64,000 nucleotides of DNA from DTU013 sp964512095. GTDB taxonomy: Bacteria > Bacillota > Clostridia > Acetivibrionales > DTU013. The stretch covers positions 1-64,000 of the forward strand of contig CAZEIH010000007.1 of NCBI GenBank assembly GCA_964512095.1, in the 5' to 3' direction. Both the position numbers and the translations under genes were made by a program. Shown here one piece after another: positions 34,753 to 42,223 of the stretch (the stretch's first letter is position 1; every line of letters begins with the position of its first letter). The notes beneath the pieces are model-generated. The model made no database searches, was not told the origin of the DNA, and was given only the letters and a program-made list of their open reading frames with translations.

Positions 34753-35208
34753 ATGGCAAAGCTTCTTAACAAGATGCTTAATTTAGTTGGCTGGGAGACT
34801 GAAGAAGAGGAATACGATGAATTACAGGATGAAATTGAGGAGGAGACAACTCAACCAGCCCAGTATCTTCAGTCCTTTGCAAGAAAGTCTCAGCAAAACA
34901 AGGTAGTAAATATCCATTCCAGCAGCCAGTTCAAGGTTGTTATTATGCAACCTGCTACATTTGACGATGCAAGGGAAGTCTGCGATCACATCAAAAACAA
35001 AAAACCAGTCGTTGTTAATCTTGAAGGCCTTACCAAAGAAACCGCCCAAAGAGTGGTTGACTTTCTTAGTGGTTCGGTTTATGCAGTGGATGGCGACATA
35101 CAGAAGGTATCTGCTGGCATATTCATGATTGCCCCCAACAATGTGGACATTATGGGGGACTATAAAGAAGAGTTGAAGGGCAAAGGAGCATTTCCATGGA
35201 TGAAGTGA
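34753..35208 (+). CDS. sepF: Cell division protein SepF
   Basis: A 151-residue SepF that tethers FtsZ to the membrane and bundles it. The N-terminal amphipathic helix MAKLLNKMLNLVGW, an acidic linker (EEEEYDELQDEIEEE) and the C-terminal domain with VVNLEGLTKETAQRVVDFLSG and VYAVDGDIQKVSAGIFMIAPNNVDI are present. The ATG at 34753 has GGAGGG nine bases upstream, and an ATG at 34738 is rejected. It is the equivalent of ylmF, between yggS and yggT. Confidence 0.95.
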   Translation: MAKLLNKMLNLVGWETEEEEYDELQDEIEEETTQPAQYLQSFARKSQQNKVVNIHSSSQFKVVIMQPATFDDAREVCDHIKNKKPVVVNLEGLTKETAQRVVDFLSGSVYAVDGDIQKVSAGIFMIAPNNVDIMGDYKEELKGKGAFPWMK

Positions 35209-35255
35209 GATGACTAATATACACTCATGCTTGGACGCTCATTTGGAGGCTCATA

Positions 35256-35513
35256 ATGTACAAACTGATTAAATTAATCTTTGGTATTGCTAGGTTAATT
35301 CTTTTAGTTAGAATATTTATTTCTTGGTTGCCTGTAAACAGAGATAATCAGCTTATAGAGTTGATTTATAAGATTACTGAGCCGGTTCTATCTCCTGTCA
35401 GGAACCTTATCAGAAGGATTATCAAGCAGCATATTCCGATTGATTTTTCGGGTATTATAGTTCTTTTGTTGTTGGCTATTTTAGAGTATTTTATTCTTCG
35501 CATTATTACTTGA
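35256..35513 (+). CDS. yggT: YggT family membrane protein
   Basis: An 85-residue protein with two membrane helices and the family motif RIFISWLPVN between them, and PVLSPVRNLI near the middle. YlmG, its Bacillus counterpart, occupies the same place after sepF. It ends five bases before the ATG of the ylmH remnant. The function is unknown, and proteins of this family affect division or membrane distribution in other bacteria. Confidence 0.92.
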   Translation: MYKLIKLIFGIARLILLVRIFISWLPVNRDNQLIELIYKITEPVLSPVRNLIRRIIKQHIPIDFSGIIVLLLLAILEYFILRIIT

Positions 35514-35518
35514 TAAAC

Positions 35519-35722
35519 ATGAAAAATAACAGGACGATATTTTAAAAAAGCATTGAAAAAGCAGATGACAAGCTGACTGTGGCAAAATTACTGGATCGGT
35601 GGGGGTTTACCAGTAAAACAAATAGGCCGGCGCTTTCTGATTTTTTAGATCCCAGGCAGCAAAAGCTGGTTGATAGGGTTTTGAAGTCCATGGGACTTGT
35701 TGGATACAGGAAATATATATAA
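35519..35722 (+). pseudogene. ylmH: Truncated ylmH (S4-domain protein) remnant
   Basis: ATG at 35519 opens MKNNRTIF followed by TAA at 35543. The same frame then reads through ADDKLTVAKLLDRWGFTSK, TNRPALSDFLDPRQQKLVD and RVLKSMGLVGYRKYI to a TAA at 35720. DFLDPRQQ and the preceding helix match the N-terminal part of YlmH, an S4 RNA-binding protein normally of about 255 residues encoded between ylmG and divIVA. Only about 60 residues remain. The rest, including the S4 domain, is absent, and divIVA starts 15 bases later. The early stop plus the C-terminal deletion indicate loss of function. It could conceivably be re-expressed as a short peptide from an internal start, but no ribosome site supports that. 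Confidence 0.8.
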
Positions 35723-35736
35723 GGGGTGAAAACTTT

Positions 35737-36192
35737 ATGAATTATACACCAAATGATCTGCAAAATCTAACATTTAAAAAACGTCTCGCAGGCTATAGTG
35801 AAGACATGGTCAATGATGTCCTCGACAAGATTATAGAAGATTATTCTGTATACATAAAGGAAAATGTGGAGCTTAAGGATAAGCTTTCACTTTTAAACGA
35901 AGGTCTGCAGCATTATAAAACTATTGAGGAATCATTGCAGAACACGCTTATTGTTGCACAAAAAACAGGCGAGGATATAAAAAAGAACGCCTACGAAAAG
36001 GCTGACAACGTAATCAGAGAGGCTGAAATCAGAGCTCAGAAGCTCATTAATGATGCCAATCAGGAGGTTGTCAAAATCAAGTTCGAATATGAGGATTCCA
36101 AAAAGAAGCTTCACGTTTTTAAATCAAAGAGTGAAATGCTGCTTATATCTCAGTTAGAGCTGCTAAAGCAGATGTTTGAGGATGACGACTAA
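35737..36192 (+). CDS. divIVA: DivIVA domain cell-division protein
   Basis: A 151-residue coiled-coil protein of the DivIVA/GpsB family that recognises negatively curved membrane at poles and septa. The N-terminal lipid-binding domain has TPNDLQNLTFKKRLAGYSEDMVNDVLDKIIEDY. A long coiled coil runs from about residue 40 to 145, including KKNAYEKADNVIREAEIRAQKLI. AAGGGGTG precedes the ATG. It closes the division cluster and is followed by the T-box leader of ileS. Confidence 0.94.
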   Translation: MNYTPNDLQNLTFKKRLAGYSEDMVNDVLDKIIEDYSVYIKENVELKDKLSLLNEGLQHYKTIEESLQNTLIVAQKTGEDIKKNAYEKADNVIREAEIRAQKLINDANQEVVKIKFEYEDSKKKLHVFKSKSEMLLISQLELLKQMFEDDD

Positions 36193-36255
36193 GCTTTTGT
36201 TGACATTGAGCTTGGCATTGTTGTATAATCTTGTTTAATATTCTAAATACTATGA

Positions 36256-36545
36256 ACGGAACGAGTAAAGAGCTTGAGCCTCGCAGAGAGCAGGCAGATG
36301 GTGAAAGCCTGCAGGTATGGTTCTTGAAAATCCTCCGGGAGTAGCTGTCAAAAAGCATAAGGCCATCTTTTTTAGGGATGTCTAAAGCAAGTACGATTAG
36401 CCGGTGAACACCGTTATATGTGAAAACAAGAGACCGTTGGGCTATCAGCGTATATTTGAATTTTGATAAGCTGCAGGGTAATTTGGGTGGTACCGCGTGA
36501 GAAAATATCCTCTCGTCCCTTTTGTGGGATAGGGAGGTTTTTATT
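36256..36545 (+). promoter_or_regulatory. T-box leader of ileS
   Basis: Stem I begins at GGAACGAGTAAAGAG, carrying the AGTA element. Its distal part has GGTG in AGATGGTGAAAGCC, and ATC at 36330-36332 (in GAAAATCCTCC) is the likely isoleucine specifier. The T-box core TGGTACCGCG is at 36488-36497. A terminator (CCTCTCGTCCC/GGGATAGGGAGG, 36509-36537) with a T-run follows. Uncharged tRNA-Ile should favour the antiterminator and allow ileS transcription. Confidence 0.93.
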
Positions 36546-36640
36546 TATGTCTTCAGAAGACGGTTGACCTCTATTAATTAACTTCCTTGGTCAGGTAGAG
36601 TTCAGTCTCAACCTAACTCCCTGAGCGAAGTGAAATGATT
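36544..36640 (+). repeat. Dispersed modular repeat family 1, copy D
   Basis: Head TTATGTCTTCAGAAGACGG, then GACCTCTATTAATTAACTTC (a fusion of the palindrome and central modules with the intervening part deleted), the altered hairpin module and tail CCTGAGCGAAGTGAA. It lies between the T-box terminator and ileS. Confidence 0.7.
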
Positions 36641-36696
36641 TTGGTAAGAGACTGATAAGTATTGAATGAACCTAGATATTATAGAAGGAGGAAGTC

Positions 36697-39600
36697 ATGT
36701 ATAAAAAAGTTGCAACAGATTTGAAGTTTGTAGACAGAGAAAAGGAAGTTCTCAAGCACTGGAAAGAGAATAAGATTTTCGAAAAGAGCCTAAAATTCAG
36801 GGAGGGTGCAGAAACCTTTACATTTTATGACGGACCGCCCACAGCAAATGGTAAGCCTCATATAGGCCACATTATAACGCGTACAATGAAGGACATGATT
36901 CCGAGATACAAGAGTATGAAGGGTTATAATGTCCTGAGAAAAGCTGGCTGGGATACCCATGGTCTGCCTGTTGAATTGGAAGTTGAGAAGTTGTTGGGCA
37001 TAAATGGTAAGCCGGAAATTGAGAGGTATGGAGTTGGGCCCTTTATACACAAGTGTAAGGAAAGTGTTTGGAAATACAAGCGTGAGTGGGAAGAAATAAG
37101 CGACCGTGTTGGTTTCTGGGCAGATATGGAGGACCCATATGTGACCTACCACAACAACTATATTGAGTCGGAATGGTGGGCACTGAAGCAAATATGGGAC
37201 AAAGGTCTGTTGTACAAGGGACATAAGATAGTACCATATTGCCCTCGTTGCGGCACTTCACTTTCGAGTCATGAAGTGGCTCAGGGCTACAAGGATGTTA
37301 ATGAACCCTCTGTTTATGTAAAATTCAAGGTAAAGGGGGAGCCGGGTGTTTATTTACTGGCTTGGACTACGACTCCATGGACCTTGCCTTCAAATGTTGC
37401 ATTGACTGTTAACCCGAAAGAGAACTATATAAGGGCAAAATGCGAAAATGATGTTTATATACTGGCTGAGGCCCTGGCATCGTCTGTTCTGAACGGCGAA
37501 TATCAGGTGGTCGACACATGCAAGGGCTCTGAACTCTTTGGCTTGGAATACGAACCATTATTTGATTTTGTAACACCTGATAAGAGGGCATATTATGTTG
37601 TGAGTGACAATTTTGTTACTCTTACAGATGGTACAGGTATAGTTCATACAGCTCCTGCCTTCGGTGAAGACGATGCCAAGGTAGGAAAGGAAAATGATCT
37701 GCCTTTTGTGCAGCTTGTAAATGAGCAGGGCGAATTTGTGGAGTCTGTGAAGAATTGGAAGGGTATGTTTGTCAAGACTGCTGATCCTTTGATAATAAAG
37801 GATCTAGACCAAAGAGGACTGGTTTACAAGCTGATGGACTATGAGCATTCATACCCCTTCTGCTGGAGGTGTGACACCCCATTAATTTATTACGCAACAG
37901 ATACATGGTTCATAAAAATGACTGCAATACGTGATAAGTTACTGGAGAATAACCGTAGTATAAATTGGATGCCTGAAAATATCAAGGAAGGACGAATGGG
38001 CAATTTCCTTGAAAATGTTGTGGACTGGGGCCTAAGCAGATCAAGATATTGGGGAACTCCTCTGCCGATATGGGAATGCGAATGCGGACATAAACATTTG
38101 GTGGGAAGCATAGCAGAATTACAGGAGCTAGGGGAGGATGTGCCGGATGATATAGAGCTGCACAAGCCCTTTATCGATGAAGTACAGCTGAAGTGTCCCA
38201 AGTGCTCCGAGAATATGAAAAGGGTGTCCGAGGTCATCGATTGCTGGTTCGATTCAGGAGCAATGCCCTTTGCACAGTGGCATTATCCCTTTGAGAACAA
38301 AGACAAGTTTGAGGCTACTTATCCTGCAGATTTTATCAGTGAAGCTATCGACCAGACAAGAGGTTGGTTCTATACACTTTTGGCAATATCATCGCTACTT
38401 TTTGATAAGCCTGCTTTTAAGAATTGTATTGTCCTTGGCCATGTAAATGATAAGGATGGCCAGAAAATGAGCAAGCATAAGGGAAATGTTATAGATCCAT
38501 GGACAGTATTGGATAAACAAGGCTCCGATGCAGTGCGCTGGTATTTCTACACAGGCAGTGCGCCGTGGCTCCCAAGTAGATTCTATGAGGAAGCTGTAAG
38601 CGAAAGCCAGAGGAAATTCATGGGCACGCTTTGGAATACCTACGCATTCTATGTGCTTTATGCTAATATAGATAAGTTCAATCCGACCCAGTATGAGCTT
38701 GAGCATGATAAGCTGTCAGTAATGGACAAATGGGTTCTTTCCAGGCTGTACACACTGATTGGCAACGTGGACAGGAATCTTGAAAATTACAGGATAACTG
38801 AGTCTGCTAGAGAGATACAAGAATTTGTGGATGAACTCAGCAACTGGTTTGTTAGAAGATGCAGGGAACGGTTCTGGCAGAAGGAAATGACCCAGGATAA
38901 GATAAATGCCTATATGACGCTTTATACGGTGATTGTTGAGCTGGCAAAGACCATAGCCCCCTTTGTACCCTTTATCAGCGAGGAAATATATCAAAACCTG
39001 GTGAGAGGGTTAGACACGGATGCTCCTGAGAGCGTGCATCTCTGCGATTACCCGGTTGCAAGGGATGGATTCATCGATACAGAGCTGGAAAGCAATATGG
39101 ATAAGGTGTTGAAATATGTTGTTCTGGGCCGTGCCTGCAGAAATACTGCTAATATAAAAAACCGCCAGCCTATAGGCAGGATGTTCATAAAGGACAGTGA
39201 GGAATTGCCAGATATGTATGCCAGCCTGGTTATGGATGAGCTTAATATAAAGAAGCTTGTATTTACCAAGGATGCTTCAGGATTTACCACCTACAAGTTC
39301 AAGCCCCAGCTGCGTACTGTGGGACCAAAATACGGCAAGCTGGTTTCAAGAATAGGTGAGTACCTGTCTAATGCTGATGGGAATGAGTTGATGGACACTT
39401 TCAACAAGGCTGGAAGGATAAGCTTTGAGATTGATACTACAGGTGTGGAGCTTGAATTGGCAGATGTTCTGGTTGAGACAGTACAAAAAGAAGGATACGT
39501 TTCTGAAAGCGAGAGGGAAATAGCAGTAGTACTTGATACTAACTTGACGCCAGAGCTGCTGGAAGAGGGCTTTGTCCGCGAAATAATAAGTAAGCTTCAG

Positions 39601-39813
39601 ACTATGAGAAAAGAAGCGGGATTTGAGGTCCAAGACCATATAAAGGTATACTGGGGGAACAATGATAAAATCAGCAAAATATTCCAGCGCAACGGGGCAC
39701 TAATCAGTGAAGAAGTTTTGGCTGAAGAACTAGTTCAGGGTTCTGGTGATGGCTATAATAAAGAATGGAGTATCAATGGAGAAAGCGTGATTTTCAGCGT
39801 AGCAAAAATCTAA
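36697..39813 (+). CDS. ileS: Isoleucyl-tRNA synthetase, type 2
   Basis: A 1038-residue class Ia synthetase. The HIGH motif is at residues 55-58 (GKPHIGHI) and KMSK is at 590-593 (QKMSKHKGN). An editing domain lies between them, and a long C-terminal region ends in SVIFSVAKI. Length, the CPRCGTSLSSHEVAQGY stretch and the absence of a C-terminal four-cysteine zinc finger put it in the long type 2 group, related to archaeal and eukaryotic enzymes, rather than the roughly 920-residue type 1. Type 2 enzymes are generally less sensitive to mupirocin. Regulation is by the T-box upstream. GGAGGAAG precedes the ATG. Confidence 0.95.
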   Translation: MYKKVATDLKFVDREKEVLKHWKENKIFEKSLKFREGAETFTFYDGPPTANGKPHIGHIITRTMKDMIPRYKSMKGYNVLRKAGWDTHGLPVELEVEKLLGINGKPEIERYGVGPFIHKCKESVWKYKREWEEISDRVGFWADMEDPYVTYHNNYIESEWWALKQIWDKGLLYKGHKIVPYCPRCGTSLSSHEVAQGYKDVNEPSVYVKFKVKGEPGVYLLAWTTTPWTLPSNVALTVNPKENYIRAKCENDVYILAEALASSVLNGEYQVVDTCKGSELFGLEYEPLFDFVTPDKRAYYVVSDNFVTLTDGTGIVHTAPAFGEDDAKVGKENDLPFVQLVNEQGEFVESVKNWKGMFVKTADPLIIKDLDQRGLVYKLMDYEHSYPFCWRCDTPLIYYATDTWFIKMTAIRDKLLENNRSINWMPENIKEGRMGNFLENVVDWGLSRSRYWGTPLPIWECECGHKHLVGSIAELQELGEDVPDDIELHKPFIDEVQLKCPKCSENMKRVSEVIDCWFDSGAMPFAQWHYPFENKDKFEATYPADFISEAIDQTRGWFYTLLAISSLLFDKPAFKNCIVLGHVNDKDGQKMSKHKGNVIDPWTVLDKQGSDAVRWYFYTGSAPWLPSRFYEEAVSESQRKFMGTLWNTYAFYVLYANIDKFNPTQYELEHDKLSVMDKWVLSRLYTLIGNVDRNLENYRITESAREIQEFVDELSNWFVRRCRERFWQKEMTQDKINAYMTLYTVIVELAKTIAPFVPFISEEIYQNLVRGLDTDAPESVHLCDYPVARDGFIDTELESNMDKVLKYVVLGRACRNTANIKNRQPIGRMFIKDSEELPDMYASLVMDELNIKKLVFTKDASGFTTYKFKPQLRTVGPKYGKLVSRIGEYLSNADGNELMDTFNKAGRISFEIDTTGVELELADVLVETVQKEGYVSESEREIAVVLDTNLTPELLEEGFVREIISKLQTMRKEAGFEVQDHIKVYWGNNDKISKIFQRNGALISEEVLAEELVQGSGDGYNKEWSINGESVIFSVAKI

Positions 39814-39898
39814 TCTGAAACAACAGAATTCATAACGTACATCGAAGCCATCCTGCAATGATATTTTGTTTAGAGTAAACACCGAAGGGGGGTATCAA

Positions 39899-40975
39899 GT
39901 GGTTAAATTAAATGTTGATTTGGCAGAAAGAGGCTATCCAATATATATAGCAACTGATTTTTCAGGACTTGAAGGGGCAGTGAACAGTGCGAGACTGAGG
40001 GGCAAAATTTTGGTGGTCACAGACAGCAACGTCAGTGGCTACTATCTAAAGGAATGCATTGATGTACTTGAAAGGACAGGAGCTGAGGTTTCCAGCCATA
40101 TTATTGAGGCTGGTGAAGAAAGCAAGACCCTTAATACGGTAAATGATATTTACAGACTGCTTGCAGTAGGATTATTTGACCGAAGCTCAACAGTAATAGC
40201 CCTTGGTGGCGGTGTAACTGGTGATATAGCAGGCTTTGCTGCAGCAACATATATGCGGGGTATTAATTTCGTACAGATCCCTACAAGTCTACTTGCCCAA
40301 GCAGACAGTAGCATTGGCGGGAAGACCGGTGTAGATTTTGAGGGCAGCAAAAATATGGTGGGTGCCTTTTATCAACCACGATTTGTCTACATTAATGTAA
40401 ACACTCTCCGAACCCTTCCAAAACGTCAACTCAGCTCAGGTCTGGCAGAGGTTATAAAGCACGGGCTTATACTGAATTCTGAGTTTTATGAGTATATTAG
40501 TTATAATACCGATAAAATTTTTCTGTTTGATGAAAGCTCACTTCAGTATATAACAAAAATGAATTGCGACATTAAAAAAAGTGTTGTTGAGCAGGATGAA
40601 CGTGAGAGTGGCCTTAGGGCTATACTTAATTTTGGGCATACCTTTGGCCATGCAGTAGAAAGCGCTTCCGAGTTTTCACTTCTTCATGGAGAGTGTGTTT
40701 CAATAGGAATTTCAGGTGTATTCCGCTTAGCTTTTAAAATGGGCATGGTGACAGAGGGGATGGTCGCTGGAGTGGAGAACACTCTTATGGCTGCAGGGCT
40801 GCCAATACGGACATCAGGAATGGATACCGAAGTCATCTATACAAATATGTTTCACGACAAAAAGTCTAGGGACGGAAGACTGAATTTCATCCTTCCCAAG
40901 GGTATCGGAGAGGTCATTACCTGCCCAATAGAGGACCAGGTTATTCTGAAGGAAGTTATTGACGAATTGAAATAA
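39899..40975 (+). CDS. aroB: 3-dehydroquinate synthase
   Basis: A 358-residue NAD- and metal-dependent enzyme that makes 3-dehydroquinate from DAHP, the second step of the shikimate pathway. It shows GEESKTL, ALGGGVTGDIAGFAAATYMRGI, the metal- and substrate-binding regions AEVIKHGL and LNFGHTFGHAVE, and LHGECVSIG. The start is GTG at 39899, with AGGGGGGT at 39886-39893 upstream; a TTG at 39866 would be upstream of that site. It is 85 bp after ileS. It is complete and of normal length. Confidence 0.95.
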   Translation: MVKLNVDLAERGYPIYIATDFSGLEGAVNSARLRGKILVVTDSNVSGYYLKECIDVLERTGAEVSSHIIEAGEESKTLNTVNDIYRLLAVGLFDRSSTVIALGGGVTGDIAGFAAATYMRGINFVQIPTSLLAQADSSIGGKTGVDFEGSKNMVGAFYQPRFVYINVNTLRTLPKRQLSSGLAEVIKHGLILNSEFYEYISYNTDKIFLFDESSLQYITKMNCDIKKSVVEQDERESGLRAILNFGHTFGHAVESASEFSLLHGECVSIGISGVFRLAFKMGMVTEGMVAGVENTLMAAGLPIRTSGMDTEVIYTNMFHDKKSRDGRLNFILPKGIGEVITCPIEDQVILKEVIDELK

Positions 40976-41005
40976 AGTTTCCACATATGTGTAATACAAA
41001 TCTAC

Positions 41006-41041
41006 AAAAGCGTCTATGCTTATTATGCAGGGCGCTTTTTT
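41006..41041 (+). terminator. Terminator of aroB
   Basis: AAAAGCG and CGCTTTT pair around an inner hairpin (ATGC/GCAG-like) and end in a T-run. Confidence 0.75.
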
Positions 41042-41141
41042 GATTTCCATAAAATTTACTTATAAAAACTGCTCATTTAGAAATTATATATAGTATCAAA
41101 GTATCGATATTTATTTTTCAGCTAAAGCAGGTGAGGCTTCC

Positions 41142-41447
41142 ATGTTCAGAAGAAAAGCAAATATCAGGCTATTGACAGACAAAGTTGACAAGCTTGCACT
41201 GAATATGGAAAAGTCCAAAATTAAAGATTATGTATATTACCTTGAAAAACCGAGAAAATTATTTTTCCCTAATTTTTTGGCTGGACTGGCCAGAGGATTT
41301 GGAGCTTCTGTGGGTTTCACACTGCTCACAGCTTTATTGCTGTATATACTGCAAAAGGTAGTAAGGTGGAATCTGCCGATTATTGGTGAATTTATAAGTG
41401 ATATTGTGAAAATAGTCGAAAATAACATCCATAAAACAGGAGGCTAG
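41142..41447 (+). CDS. DUF5665 small membrane protein
   Basis: A 101-residue protein with a helical N-terminal 45 residues (RLLTDKVDKLALNMEK), the motif YLEKPRKLFFPNFLAGLARGFGASVGFTLL and one long hydrophobic segment with a possible hairpin (about 60-80). It resembles DUF5665 proteins. The function is unknown. It precedes the TraR/DksA-type gene by four bases, so they are probably co-transcribed. Confidence 0.75.
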   Translation: MFRRKANIRLLTDKVDKLALNMEKSKIKDYVYYLEKPRKLFFPNFLAGLARGFGASVGFTLLTALLLYILQKVVRWNLPIIGEFISDIVKIVENNIHKTGG

Positions 41448-41451
41448 TCAG

Positions 41452-42093
41452 ATGAACAGAAATGATGCCGGACACTATCGGGATTTATTATTGCAAATGC
41501 TTGACGGTGTAGATAATACGATAGAAATGATGAAGGATAATAGGGAGGGGGAACAGGACAAGTACTCCTCAGGGGAATTGTCAAATTATGATAATCACCC
41601 AGGGGATCTTGCCACAGAGCTTTTTCATCTAGAAATGAATAATGCCCTTAAGGTTCATGAGGAAAACATTATAATGGATATTAAGGAAGCATTGGGAAGG
41701 ATAGATAAGGGGACATATGGGACGTGTGCCTATTGTGGGGCTGCAATACCCCATGAGAGGCTTGAGGTCCACCCTTATGCAAAGATGTGTATTCAATGCC
41801 AGGAAAGCTTAGAAAGCGACCCTCGTAGACAGATGAAGGGAAGACCGAACGAAGAGCTGGTTATAGATGTACCATTAGGAAGAAAGTATCTAAATAAGCG
41901 TGAGGATGACGAATATGAGGGGCTGGATCAATTAAATGATCTGATGAAATATGGCTCATCTGACACCCCACAGGATCTTGGTGGCTACCACGATTATAAG
42001 GAGTTTTATACGAATGAGGTGGATAAGCAGGGGATTGTTGATGATATGGACCAAGTTTCCAATGAAGAATACATGAGGCAGCTGCCGGATTGA
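41452..42093 (+). CDS. TraR/DksA family zinc-finger protein (YteA type)
   Basis: A 213-residue protein with a helical coiled-coil N-terminus (about residues 5-75), and a DksA-type C4 zinc finger (CAYCGAAIPHERLEVHPYAKMCIQCQ) at about residues 92-117. DksA/TraR proteins bind RNA polymerase; the longer Gram-positive YteA group is uncharacterised. The C-terminal 80 residues, with RKYLNKREDDEYEG and DLGGYHDYKEFY, are specific to this group. AGGAGG precedes the ATG, and the gene is four bases after the DUF5665 gene. Confidence 0.88.
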   Translation: MNRNDAGHYRDLLLQMLDGVDNTIEMMKDNREGEQDKYSSGELSNYDNHPGDLATELFHLEMNNALKVHEENIIMDIKEALGRIDKGTYGTCAYCGAAIPHERLEVHPYAKMCIQCQESLESDPRRQMKGRPNEELVIDVPLGRKYLNKREDDEYEGLDQLNDLMKYGSSDTPQDLGGYHDYKEFYTNEVDKQGIVDDMDQVSNEEYMRQLPD

Positions 42094-42223
42094 CATGATT
42101 TTCGCAGATAAAAACAAAAATAAGGAAACAATAGATAAAAAGTTGGACTTATTTCAATAGAAATATATAATGAGTATAGACAATAGTAAATATAGACAAT
42201 CTTTGAAATGCCAAGGGGGCAGA

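Larger units (their letters stand above)
36193..36696 (+). other. 504-bp non-coding interval holding the ileS T-box and a repeat copy
   Basis: From left to right: about 60 bases with the presumed promoter, the T-box leader (36256-36545), copy D of repeat family 1 (36544-36640), and the ileS ribosome site. No coding sequence is seen. Confidence 0.8.
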
